A stretch of DNA of 64,000 nucleotides. It comes from Deltaproteobacteria bacterium. Lineage in GTDB: Bacteria > Myxococcota_A > Polyangia > Polyangiales > Polyangiaceae. The stretch covers positions 235,134 to 299,133 of the forward strand of contig JACRCQ010000005.1 in NCBI GenBank assembly GCA_016218915.1, in the 5' to 3' direction. Shown one piece after another: positions 54,507 to 61,764 of this stretch (position 1 is its first letter; every line of letters starts with the position of its first letter). The notes beneath the pieces were generated by a model. It made no database searches, was not told where the DNA came from, and was given only the letters and a program-made list of their open reading frames with translations. Position numbers and translations under genes: made by a program.

Positions 54507-55229
54507 CTACTCCGGAGACGGATCGGTCTTCTCCAGGTGGTCGTAGAAGTCGATCGTGTGTTGTCGCTTTATAGCAACGGCCAAGCTGCCTGCCGGGAAA
54601 GAGCCCAAAACCTTTTCCCGCAGACGTTTCCGCTCCGAGGCCAGACCAGCGTGCTGGTCGAGCCTCACGCAATGGGTTGAGATGCATGCGCCGGCCTTCA
54701 TCGGGACTCGATACTCCACAAGAGCCTGATACGTGTACGGCGTACCAGCGTTCCGAAAGATGGCATCGGCTCTGGGGGACAGACACACGAACGGGCCATC
54801 GGCCGCATCCGCAAGTTCTGCGACTTCATCCACGGCTGGTCCGACGAAGAAGTTGTCCTCAATCTCGAATGCGCCGGTTGTGATGCAACCACGGTAGGTC
54901 CAAACCGGCGGGACAATGTGCCCAAACCACATGACGTGATGAACCAGGACTCCGGCTGCGGCGATTGCAGTTGCGATCTCGCTTTCGGTCGTCCTTCCGT
55001 CGCGTGGTCTCACGCCAATCACGACGGTGTCACTCACGCAACAGCCCCTCACCTCATGGTCCTTGTTCAGGCCGAGCACCGGACAGAGTAGCTCGTGCAT
55101 TTCCTGCGAACCGTCCTGTGAAATCTTGCGAATCTGATGCAGCTTCGACAGGACTTCTTCAGGCGATGCCCGGTGCCAAATGCCCTTGAAGCCGAGCGTG
55201 TCGATCATCGCGAGTGCGCCGGTTCTCAT
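54507..55229 (-). CDS. Protein with weak resemblance to class III nucleotide-cyclase fold
   Basis: The 240-residue protein starts at ATG 55229. Its pattern recalls the cyclase homology domain: ALAMIDTLGFKGIW (Asp10 at the first metal position, like the D-x-x-G-F motif), SDTVVIGV (Asp67, second acidic position), and YRGCITTGAFEIEDNFFVGPAVDEVAELADA (like RGxIxxG and GPA...A). The usual adenine/guanine-selecting residues cannot be placed by eye. It lies alone at the left edge of the phage-like element, oriented toward the attachment site, the usual position of cargo or defence genes. No adjacent effector gene (TIR, membrane or nuclease) is visible. Function is unknown. Confidence 0.45.
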   Translation of the reverse strand: MRTGALAMIDTLGFKGIWHRASPEEVLSKLHQIRKISQDGSQEMHELLCPVLGLNKDHEVRGCCVSDTVVIGVRPRDGRTTESEIATAIAAAGVLVHHVMWFGHIVPPVWTYRGCITTGAFEIEDNFFVGPAVDEVAELADAADGPFVCLSPRADAIFRNAGTPYTYQALVEYRVPMKAGACISTHCVRLDQHAGLASERKRLREKVLGSFPAGSLAVAIKRQHTIDFYDHLEKTDPSPE

Positions 55230-55409
55230 GCGCAGAGGGTAGCCCGAGAGCGGCACGCGCGTCACCCCACACCGCGGCTCGACGAAGTTTGTTGCGTCGA
55301 CTTTGGCATCACGCAACGCGGGTGCTAGAGCACAGATCGTCGACGCGAAGGAAGCCGCGCTGGCCCGAAGGGGCGCAGCGGTGAACACGCGCCCTCCCAC
55401 CAAGACGAC

Positions 55410-55447
55410 CCCGGTAGGCCGGGACAGACGACGCCGGGTAGGCCCGG
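55410..55447. promoter_or_regulatory. Twin-hairpin operator candidate upstream of repressor
   Basis: Two 14-bp inverted repeats with the same TAGG centre lie 24 bp apart: CCCGG-TAGG-CCGGG (55410-55423) and CCGGG-TAGG-CCCGG (55434-55447). The second ends 37 bp before the repressor GTG at 55484, a natural place for autoregulatory operators. Confidence 0.45.
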
Positions 55448-55483
55448 AGTGACGTTGGCCCCTGGTTGGTGGTGTGAGGCGCC

Positions 55484-55768
55484 GTGGAACCACAGAAGCT
55501 TCGCGCGCTGGTAGCGCTGGCGGGATTCAAGTCCTGGTTGGACTTGGAACGCCGAACCGGTGTCTGCCGAATCACGGTGTGGCGACAGCTTCAAGGGCGG
55601 CAGACCCCGACGCGGCGGTCAATGTCGAAGCTCGCCACGGCGTTGGGCCTCAGCGTTGAAGTGCTGGCGACCATGCTCGAAAGCGAGCAACCACAACCTC
55701 CCAGGCTCAGCGACGCTGACGTCGATTCGCTGAACGAACTGTTCGAAGTCGAAGGCGGCGAGTCATGA
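55484..55768 (+). CDS. XRE-family HTH regulator (phage repressor candidate)
   Basis: This 94-residue protein has a Cro/CI-type helix-turn-helix (about 15-65: FKSWLDLERRTGVCRITVWRQLQGRQTPTRRSMSKLATALGL) and a charged C-terminus without a peptidase domain. Start is GTG 55484, with GTGAGG upstream. Its stop overlaps the start of the next gene by 4 nt. It heads the plus-strand early module and probably binds the twin palindromes in front of it. A short Cro-like role is equally possible. Confidence 0.75.
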   Translation: MEPQKLRALVALAGFKSWLDLERRTGVCRITVWRQLQGRQTPTRRSMSKLATALGLSVEVLATMLESEQPQPPRLSDADVDSLNELFEVEGGES

Positions 55769-56127
55769 GCATCGCTCGGGAATGGCTGCTTGCCCTGCGC
55801 GATGAGCTGCGCGCCGATCCGGAGCTTGCCGCGGAGCTGCGCTCATTGCTTGCGCCCACGCCGGCCACGCCAGCAAACGACGACTCTCAGCCGGTGATCG
55901 AGTTCCTGAGCGTGCCGGCGTTCTGCGCTCGCATGAAGTGGAGCCGCACGCACGTCGAGGGGTTGATCCGCGTCGGGTTGCCGGTGCTCGGCAAGGGTAG
56001 GGCGCGGCGCATCCCGGTGCGCGACGCTGAAGGTTGGCTGGCGTCGGCGGATGCGCACGCCACCCGTCACGCCGTGAGCGACCGCACCCGAGCGGCCCTG
56101 CAGGCCGCCCGAAGGGCTGGCGCGTGA
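55765..56127 (+). CDS. Excisionase/HTH_17-type DNA-binding protein
   Basis: The 120-residue protein has a helical N-terminal part (MSIAREWLLALRDELRADPELAAELRSLL) of a kind common before DNA-binding modules in Myxococcota. A winged-helix excisionase-type domain (about 50-92) follows: EFLSVPAFCARMKWSRTHVEGLIRVGLPVLGKGRARRIPVRDAEGWL. It could be the Xis or a replication accessory protein. It is coupled on both sides by stop/start overlaps (ATGA with the repressor; TGATG with RepA). Confidence 0.7.
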   Translation: MSIAREWLLALRDELRADPELAAELRSLLAPTPATPANDDSQPVIEFLSVPAFCARMKWSRTHVEGLIRVGLPVLGKGRARRIPVRDAEGWLASADAHATRHAVSDRTRAALQAARRAGA

Positions 56128-57332
56128 TGGCCCGCAAGTCTGCAGAGCCGACGAACGGCAAGCCGCACCCCGGCGCGTCGTTGACGCTCGACGTGCCGGA
56201 ACCCCTGAAGGCTGATCCGTTCGCGCCCCTGAAGCGGCTGCGGGCCGCCGCGATGATCGGCCACGTAGCGATCACGGCCGCCGCGGCGGAGCGACCCGAG
56301 TATGTCTGGGAGGGGATCTTCACCGCCGACCATCACGTCGAGCTGTCGGGGCCGAGCTACAGCGGCAAGACGACGCTGGCGACGCTGCTCGCGGTCGCGC
56401 GTGCGAACCCGACCGACACGCCGGTCAACGTGCTCGGGCGAGCCGTCGCGCCTGCGGCGCAAGGCCAGTTCGTGATCGTCGTCGAGGAAGAGAACAGCAA
56501 GTGCTCGATCGCCACGAACCTGATGGCTGCATGCGCGGCGCTCGGGTTGCCGGAAGCCGAAACGCTCGACCGCATGATCGTCGTGGCCCGCGCCGGGATG
56601 AAGGCGGCGCCCGGCGCTCGCCCCGGCAAGGTCGAGTCGCTGTGGGACGAGCTGCACCAACTGGGGCAGGCCGGCGCGGTCGGGCTCACGGTGCTGGACT
56701 CACGCGCGCGCATCTTCGGTGGCGATCCCAACAGCGAGCGCGACCAGGGCGACGCCGCGAACCAAGTGACGATCCTGATCCGGGCAACGGGTGCGCCCGT
56801 GATCGTGATCAGCCACACGCGCAAGTCAGGCGCCGAGACGATTGAGGACGTGGCGGGGTCGAACCAGCGCGGAGCCGCAGCCGACACGGTGTTGCTTGTC
56901 ACCGCGGAGCGCGACGAAGGCCGAATCCTTTCGAGCCGCGTGGTGTTCGCGAAGCTGCGCGACAGCTTCGTTGGCGAGCATCCCGAACCGGTGTCGTTCA
57001 GCATCGCGAAGGGCGACGACGGCGGGTGGAAGCTCGGGGTCAACGCCAGCGCGCGAGCAGAGGACCAGCCCGCGCACGAGCGCGTCGTCGCGATGCTGGC
57101 GCGCGTCGGCAAGCCCTGCACGAAGAACGAGATCGCGACCGCGCTCGGCATGAACGCCCGCACGATCGACACCGCGTTGTCGGTGGCGAAAGCCGAGAAG
57201 CAGGTGCGCCAGACCAAGGGCAAGCGCAGGGGCAAGGCCACCGACCTGTTCGAGGCAACGCTTTCAGCCGTCGACTTCTCAACCTTGCTGGCCGACCGCG
57301 GACCAAAGGAGAGCGATGAACTGCCGTACTGA
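56127..57332 (+). CDS. RepA-type AAA_25 hexameric ATPase (replication protein)
   Basis: The 401-residue RecA-fold ATPase has Walker A GPSYSGKTT (75-83), Walker B VGLTVLD (185-191) and ISHTRKSG (about 235), the layout of RepA of IncQ-type plasmids and of phage replication helicases (AAA_25). A C-terminal winged-helix (about 320-365: MLARVGKPCTKNEIATALGMNARTIDTALS) could contact DNA or other subunits. It has no primase domain. ATG 56127 overlaps the previous stop. It is followed directly by an iteron-like repeat array, which suggests an origin. Confidence 0.8.
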   Translation: MARKSAEPTNGKPHPGASLTLDVPEPLKADPFAPLKRLRAAAMIGHVAITAAAAERPEYVWEGIFTADHHVELSGPSYSGKTTLATLLAVARANPTDTPVNVLGRAVAPAAQGQFVIVVEEENSKCSIATNLMAACAALGLPEAETLDRMIVVARAGMKAAPGARPGKVESLWDELHQLGQAGAVGLTVLDSRARIFGGDPNSERDQGDAANQVTILIRATGAPVIVISHTRKSGAETIEDVAGSNQRGAAADTVLLVTAERDEGRILSSRVVFAKLRDSFVGEHPEPVSFSIAKGDDGGWKLGVNASARAEDQPAHERVVAMLARVGKPCTKNEIATALGMNARTIDTALSVAKAEKQVRQTKGKRRGKATDLFEATLSAVDFSTLLADRGPKESDELPY

Positions 57333-57346
57333 CAGCCAGAATCTCG

Positions 57347-57523
57347 CCCGACACATGGTGTCGGTCCGACACTCGCCCGACACCCCCCAGACAGTGTCGG
57401 GCCAGTTGCAGGAAACACTACTGCCAACGACAGAAACACTCACCCGACACTGTCGGTCCAAACTGGCCCGACAGACAGGAAAACCCCAGAGGGGTTTCCT
57501 GTCGGGCCAGATGTCGGGCCAGA
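57347..57523. repeat. Iteron-like array of TGTCGG-type repeats (origin or packaging-site candidate)
   Basis: The 177-bp stretch holds at least nine copies of a short motif in both orientations. TGTCGGGCCAG occurs at 57395, 57500 and 57512 (the last two as exact tandem 12-mers), with its reverse complement AACTGGCCCGACA at 57461. CCCGACAC occurs at 57347, 57376 and 57443, and TGTCGGTCC at 57359 and 57451. Two form palindromes: TGTCGGTCCGACA (57359-57371) and CCGACACTGTCGG (57444-57456). The placement between a RepA-type ATPase gene and a candidate small terminase suggests an origin or a pac site. No convincing protein is encoded across it. Confidence 0.75.
57475..57502. terminator. Strong hairpin within the repeat array
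   Basis: ACAGGAAAACCCC and GGGGTTTCCTGT form 12 bp with one bulged A around a 3-nt AGA loop. It could terminate the RepA operon, although the downstream T-tract is short, or be part of the origin structure. Confidence 0.45.
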
Positions 57524-57767
57524 TCCCAACCGGGGCTAGCCGAGCCCTTCCCGGCGACTCTGCGGACCGTCGCTGGACCGACCCCGTGGGGGACGTGGCA
57601 AGTCGACCCGGCCGCGGTGTCCTGGCTCGCGCTGGCAACGCTGGACCCGTGTCCTGCACCCGTGGCCCGCAGCTGGAAACGCGGTCGCTTCGCGTTTCCG
57701 TGGTGCAGCCGGCGTGGTGCGGGGATCGATCGCTCGCTGTTTCCGCGGCGGATTCGAGGGCGCGATC

Positions 57768-58469
57768 ATGACGAGCCGTGCACGACAGGTGCGCAACGCG
57801 CTCTCCGTTCCCTCTCGGACGAGCACGCGCCAATGCCGCAGTCCGCTCGCGGCTGCGGCGGAGCACGCGCCCGACGCGGGCGACGTGAGCACTCTGGCGA
57901 CGCTCGTCGGCCATGAGCTGAGGAACGCGCGCGACCACCGGGCCGCAGCCAAGCGCCGCAACGACCATGCGAACTGGTGCCGCACGCACGGCCGCGGCGA
58001 GCTGGTCACGCTCGTGCGGACCGCGCTGGTAGCGGACGGCGGCGCGACGCTGAGGGCCATCGCACGCGCGACCGATGGCCCGATGCGCGAAGCCTGCGAG
58101 GCCGCGGCGATCAACTTCTGCCGGGCGTACGCGGAGCATGGGATCAGCAGCACGACCGCGGCCGTGATGCTGCTGCGCGCGTGCATGCTGGGGGCGATCG
58201 CGGACGCGACGGCCGCACGCGTCATGGCCGGCGAGCAGGGCGCCGATCCGAGGGTCGCGGCGCAGCTCTCCACGGCCGCGAGGATCGACACGCTCACCGC
58301 CCTGCAGGTCGAGCGCTCCGCACGCGAAGCGCGGGCGTCGCAGCCGCAGGACATCACCGAACGGCTCCGCGCCCAGCTCGCTCTGCAGCAGGCCGAGCAG
58401 GCCGCGCAGGACCGCGCAGGCGAGGCCGACGACGGGGCCGACGGGTCCGAGCAGGGGGGCGACGCATGA
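57768..58469 (+). CDS. Helical phage protein, candidate small terminase subunit
   Basis: The 233-residue protein is nearly all helix, with a C-terminal tail that is acidic and Gln/Ala-rich (ERLRAQLALQQAEQAAQDRAGEADDGADGSEQGGDA), a composition seen in small terminases that form rings. It starts at ATG 57768, where a repeat-rich noncoding region ends. Its position before a run of small genes and the large terminase supports the idea. There is no recognisable HTH motif, and the assignment rests on position and composition. Rather than TerS it could be a scaffold. Confidence 0.4.
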   Translation: MTSRARQVRNALSVPSRTSTRQCRSPLAAAAEHAPDAGDVSTLATLVGHELRNARDHRAAAKRRNDHANWCRTHGRGELVTLVRTALVADGGATLRAIARATDGPMREACEAAAINFCRAYAEHGISSTTAAVMLLRACMLGAIADATAARVMAGEQGADPRVAAQLSTAARIDTLTALQVERSAREARASQPQDITERLRAQLALQQAEQAAQDRAGEADDGADGSEQGGDA

Positions 58470-58514
58470 GCGATCCCAGGTGCCAGCACGGGCCAAGAAT
58501 GCCGTTACGCAACG

Positions 58515-58534
58515 GCCACAACCCGGGTTGTGGC
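58515..58534. promoter_or_regulatory. Perfect 20-bp palindrome
   Basis: GCCACAACCCGGGTTGTGGC is an exact palindrome without a loop, between the TerS-like gene and the next start at 58578. A dimeric repressor site or a hairpin are possible. Confidence 0.6.
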
Positions 58535-58577
58535 GGGCAACGATGCGACGAAAACGACGGGAGAAACGAGGCAAATC

Positions 58578-58862
58578 ATGGCGAACGACGAGTCAGAACA
58601 CGAGACAAGGATCAGGGCGCAGCTCAACCAAGCGATCGGTACCGGCCTGCCGGTGCTGGTGCGCTCGACCTTCGGGGGCGTTGCGACGTCGAGGATCGCG
58701 CAGGTCGTTGGGGTCTGCGCGCGGCACTGCCTGCTGTTGAGCCCTGGCGTGGGCGAGCGCGTGGTGCCGTGGACGATCGCGACCATCACGAGCGTGGAGA
58801 CTGCTCCGACGACGCCAGCGCCGGTCGAGCCGGTCGAGCGCGAGGAAGGGGTGCAGCCGTGA
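58578..58862 (+). CDS. Small phage protein, predicted beta-barrel
   Basis: This is a 94-residue protein. After an acidic start (MANDESEHETRIRAQLNQAIG), it shows repeated strands: LPVLVRSTFGGVATSRIAQVVGVCARHCLLLSPG, then VPWTIATITSVE. This resembles SH3/Sm-like barrels of about 60 residues. ATG 58578 has GAGG upstream. It ends in a TGATG overlap with the next gene. It is one of a run of similar small genes before the large terminase. Confidence 0.6.
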   Translation: MANDESEHETRIRAQLNQAIGTGLPVLVRSTFGGVATSRIAQVVGVCARHCLLLSPGVGERVVPWTIATITSVETAPTTPAPVEPVEREEGVQP

Positions 58863-59173
58863 TGGGCGCGGTGGCGATCAGCCTGCCGAACGGCGACACG
58901 CTCGTGCGGTGCGGCGAGCTTGTCGGCACGGGCGACAACGTGGGCCTGGACGATGGCAGCGGCGTCGCGCACGTGGTGCCGGCGAGCCGCGTCAAGGCGG
59001 TGCCGGCGACGATGCCGGTCGGGTCGTTCGTCGTGCCGCGGAGCGAACTGCGCTGGCACTTGTTCTGCGCCCTTGCCGCCCGGTTGCTGGACCCTGCGGA
59101 ACGCGCCGCCGTCTTGCAGGCCGACGACGACGAACCCGAACCCGAGCAGGTCGAGCAAGGCGGTGCGACGTGA
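58862..59173 (+). CDS. Small phage protein, predicted beta-barrel
   Basis: The 103-residue protein starts with short strands (VAISLPNGDTLVRCGELVGTGDNVGLDDGSGVAHVVPASRVKAVP), again of an SH3/Sm-like pattern, followed by a helix (ELRWHLFCALAARLLDPAERAAVLQ) and an acidic tail. ATG 58862 overlaps the previous stop. The GTG of the next gene overlaps its stop (59170-59172). No family was recognised. Confidence 0.6.
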   Translation: MGAVAISLPNGDTLVRCGELVGTGDNVGLDDGSGVAHVVPASRVKAVPATMPVGSFVVPRSELRWHLFCALAARLLDPAERAAVLQADDDEPEPEQVEQGGAT

Positions 59174-59517
59174 GTCGCACGAGAGTCGACGCGCGTACGC
59201 TGCGCCGGTTGGGCCTGGACCCGCGCCCGCGGCTGGTCGGCAGCGAGGCGCCCGCGCAGGAACGCGGACCGCTTCGGCCGGCCGCGGGCGCTGTGGTGAT
59301 CGGGCCGGACGGCAGGTGCTACACGCTCGTGAGCGAGCTGGCGGGCGAGGGCGAGTGGCTCGCACAACCGATCTTCCCGTTGCACTTGATCGGGGCGCAG
59401 CACGACCGGCGGATCGACGTCCGCGGCTGCGCGATCCTGCCGTGGCCCGCGGCCCGTGCGGTGCTGATCGCGGGACTGTTCAAGCGTGCGCGCCAGTCGC
59501 CCGGGGAGCGCGAGTAA
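59170..59517 (+). CDS. Small phage protein, unknown
   Basis: A 115-residue protein starting at GTG 59170 (overlapping the previous stop). A basic N-terminus (SRTRVDARTLRRLGLDPRPRL) precedes a beta-rich domain (VVIGPDGRCYTLVSELAGEGEWLAQPIFPLHLIGAQHDRRIDVRGC) and a short helix at the end. It shares the small-barrel look of its neighbours less clearly. Its stop is part of TAATGG, where the next ATG begins. Confidence 0.55.
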   Translation: MSRTRVDARTLRRLGLDPRPRLVGSEAPAQERGPLRPAAGAVVIGPDGRCYTLVSELAGEGEWLAQPIFPLHLIGAQHDRRIDVRGCAILPWPAARAVLIAGLFKRARQSPGERE

Positions 59518-59894
59518 TGGTACGTGGCAAGGCACATCACCATCGCGGAGGAAGGCCATCGGTCGGCGGGATCCCGCGCTTCGCGGGTGGAGAGCGCGTG
59601 CCGGGGGCGCCAGACTTGCCGGGCACCGTCGCGGGCCAGCTCGCCCGGCTGCAGCTCGGCGCGGTCGTGCGGGTCGTGGCGCGGGATCCCGCGCGCGAGG
59701 TTTTTGGGAGGGTGCTGGAAGTCCAGTCGCACGCGCTGACGTTGCGCCCGCTCGGTTGGTTGAGGGACGAATCGCTGACCGTGCTGGCCGACGTGATCGA
59801 GCGCGTCGAGCCGGCACCGCTGGACGAGCGCGCGTTCCGCATGATCGCGTCGCGGCAGCAGGCCGCGCGGAAGGAAGAACACCGTGGGACGTAA
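59517..59894 (+). CDS. Small phage protein, predicted beta-barrel
   Basis: The 125-residue protein begins with a basic His-rich stretch (RGKAHHHRGGRP) and then strands LGAVVRVVARDPAREVFGRVLEVQSHALTLRPLGW and LTVLADVIERVE, a pattern like the 58578 product. A C-terminal helix is rich in Arg and Glu. It overlaps the large terminase start at 59884 by 11 nt. The family is not recognised. Confidence 0.6.
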   Translation: MVRGKAHHHRGGRPSVGGIPRFAGGERVPGAPDLPGTVAGQLARLQLGAVVRVVARDPAREVFGRVLEVQSHALTLRPLGWLRDESLTVLADVIERVEPAPLDERAFRMIASRQQAARKEEHRGT

Positions 59895-61752
59895 GTTGCT
59901 TTCCGAAGTCGAACCGACGAAGGCGGCGAACGCGAGGCCGCGGCCCAAGGGCGCGAGCGCACCCACGAACGCCATAACGCCCCACGGGGTCGCGACGCTG
60001 GCCGGCATACCGCTGACGCTCGCGCAACGCACGGTGCTCAAGAGCTTCTGGGGCGAGCCGCTGGACGCTGACGAGCTGGCGATGTTCCGCACCCTGACCG
60101 GCAACGAACGCGCGAAGCCGAACCCGGGCGGCACCCGCGAGGCATGGGTATGTGCCGGAAGGCGCGGCGGCAAGACGACGCGGATCGCGGCGCCGTGCGC
60201 CGTCGCGGCTGCGCTCGACACGTCGCTGCGGGTCGGGCTCGCGCCGGGAGAGCGGCTCCGCATCCTGACGATCGCGCCGACGATCGAGCACACCCGCCAG
60301 GACTTCCACGCGATCAAGGGGCTGTTGGCTGTGCTCGGCATCCCGCACACGGCGCGCGACGGCGACCTGGAGATCGAGCTGTCGGGCGCCCCGGTGCTGT
60401 TCCAGTCTGCGGTGGCGACCGCGCTCGGGCCGCGGTCCGGGACCGCAGGTTTCGTGGTCATCGACGAAGCCGCGCTCTTGCCGACGACGCCCGAAGCGGT
60501 CGGCTACGACAAGGACGTCATTGCGTCGGTCAAGCCTGCGCTGGCGACGACGGGCGGCCGGCTGCTGGTGCTGTCGAGCCCGTGGGCGCAGGCAGGCGAG
60601 CACTACCGCCTGACGGTCAAGGAGCGCGGAAAGGCGACGGCGCGGCGCGTGAGCTTCTGGGGACCGACCTGGATCTGGAACCCATCGCTCACCGAAGCGA
60701 TGACGCACGAGCTTGAGGAAGACTTGCGCCGATGGCAGCGCGAGTATGCCGCCCTCGCGGGCGCGACCGAAGACAGCTACTTCGCGCCGACCGACATCGA
60801 CGCCGTGGTGGACACCGGGGTGCGGGAGCGCCCGCCCGTGCCGGGGCAGCGGTACGCCGCGGGGCTCGACGTTGCGTTTCGCCGCGACCGCACGGTGTTG
60901 ACGATCGGGCATCGGGAATACCGGGCGCAGCTCTCGGCGCCGCCGCTCGACGTGATCGTGGTCGATCTGATCCGCGTCTGGAAGCCGACGCCGGGCGTGC
61001 CGCTCGACTTCGACAAGCTCATGGCGGAGGTGGCGGCGATCGTGCACCGCTACCGCGACCCCAAGGTTGGCCGCGACGCGTTCGCGTCCGACGCCGTGCT
61101 GTCCGCATTGAAGCAACGCGGCATCGCATCCGCAGAGCTGTCGATGGCGCCCGCCTCGCAGGCGTTGCGGTTCGACATGCTGGCGCAGCGAATCGCAACC
61201 AGCCGTTTTCGGCTCGTCGATGAGCCCATCGCGATCGAAGAGCTGAAGGGCCTGCGGGTCAAGCTACACGCGGGCGGGCGGATAGAGATCGCGGCGCCGA
61301 ATCGCAGCGGCGCTCACGATGACTGCGCGGACTCGATCGCGCTCATGGTTGAGCTTGCGGCGAAGTTGCCAGCCGGCGGTGACATCCGGTGCGAGCCAGC
61401 GCGGTTCGTGTGGAACGGCGCCGAGTCGGGCGCCGTGGGCGAGCCGCAGTGGACGCAGCGCGTGATCTGGGAGGACGGCAGCGAACGGTGGGTCGCGTGC
61501 GCGCCGCCGCAGGACACGCCCGACTGGCACCGATACGTCGCGACGATGGCCGCGCAGGGGCTCAGCACGCCCGAGATCGAGCGCTGGCGGGAAGCGCAGC
61601 GTCGGGCGGTCCTGCGGGTGCTCAACGTCGACATCGATCTGGGCGGTCGGGCCGACAACTCCAACGACGGTGAGACGAACCGCGGCGAGACCGCGGAACA
61701 GAAGGCGCTCCGCGAGTTCGTCGCGGGGCTCAAGCGGACGGGAACGGGTTGA
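59884..61752 (+). CDS. Phage large terminase subunit (ATPase/nuclease)
   Basis: The 622-residue packaging motor has Walker A GRRGGKTT (92-99), Walker B FVVIDEAALL (190-199), and an RNaseH-like nuclease with a first Asp in AAGLDVAFRRDRT (D329). Further acidic residues are in DAFASDAVLSAL and the C-terminal HDDCADSIAL. Length fits TerL with an extra C-terminal ~120 residues (RWVACAPPQDTPDW...) after the nuclease. Start is GTG 59884. It confirms that the region is of tailed-phage origin. Confidence 0.85.
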   Translation: MGRKLLSEVEPTKAANARPRPKGASAPTNAITPHGVATLAGIPLTLAQRTVLKSFWGEPLDADELAMFRTLTGNERAKPNPGGTREAWVCAGRRGGKTTRIAAPCAVAAALDTSLRVGLAPGERLRILTIAPTIEHTRQDFHAIKGLLAVLGIPHTARDGDLEIELSGAPVLFQSAVATALGPRSGTAGFVVIDEAALLPTTPEAVGYDKDVIASVKPALATTGGRLLVLSSPWAQAGEHYRLTVKERGKATARRVSFWGPTWIWNPSLTEAMTHELEEDLRRWQREYAALAGATEDSYFAPTDIDAVVDTGVRERPPVPGQRYAAGLDVAFRRDRTVLTIGHREYRAQLSAPPLDVIVVDLIRVWKPTPGVPLDFDKLMAEVAAIVHRYRDPKVGRDAFASDAVLSALKQRGIASAELSMAPASQALRFDMLAQRIATSRFRLVDEPIAIEELKGLRVKLHAGGRIEIAAPNRSGAHDDCADSIALMVELAAKLPAGGDIRCEPARFVWNGAESGAVGEPQWTQRVIWEDGSERWVACAPPQDTPDWHRYVATMAAQGLSTPEIERWREAQRRAVLRVLNVDIDLGGRADNSNDGETNRGETAEQKALREFVAGLKRTGTG

Positions 61753-61764
61753 GGCGAGGCCTGC

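Noticed and set aside
57347..57523. CRISPR array
   Set aside because: Repeats are 9-13 bp, in both orientations and irregularly spaced, with no unique spacers of constant length and no cas genes.
57316..57771. 151-codon plus-strand frame after the RepA-type gene
   Set aside because: It runs through the repeat array; its sequence is determined by the repeats and shows no protein pattern.
58466..59173. Long frame starting MSDPRCQHGPRM after the small-terminase candidate
   Set aside because: The start looks plausible, but the frame overlaps the better-supported gene at 58578 in another frame and only becomes convincing from ATG 58862, which I annotated.
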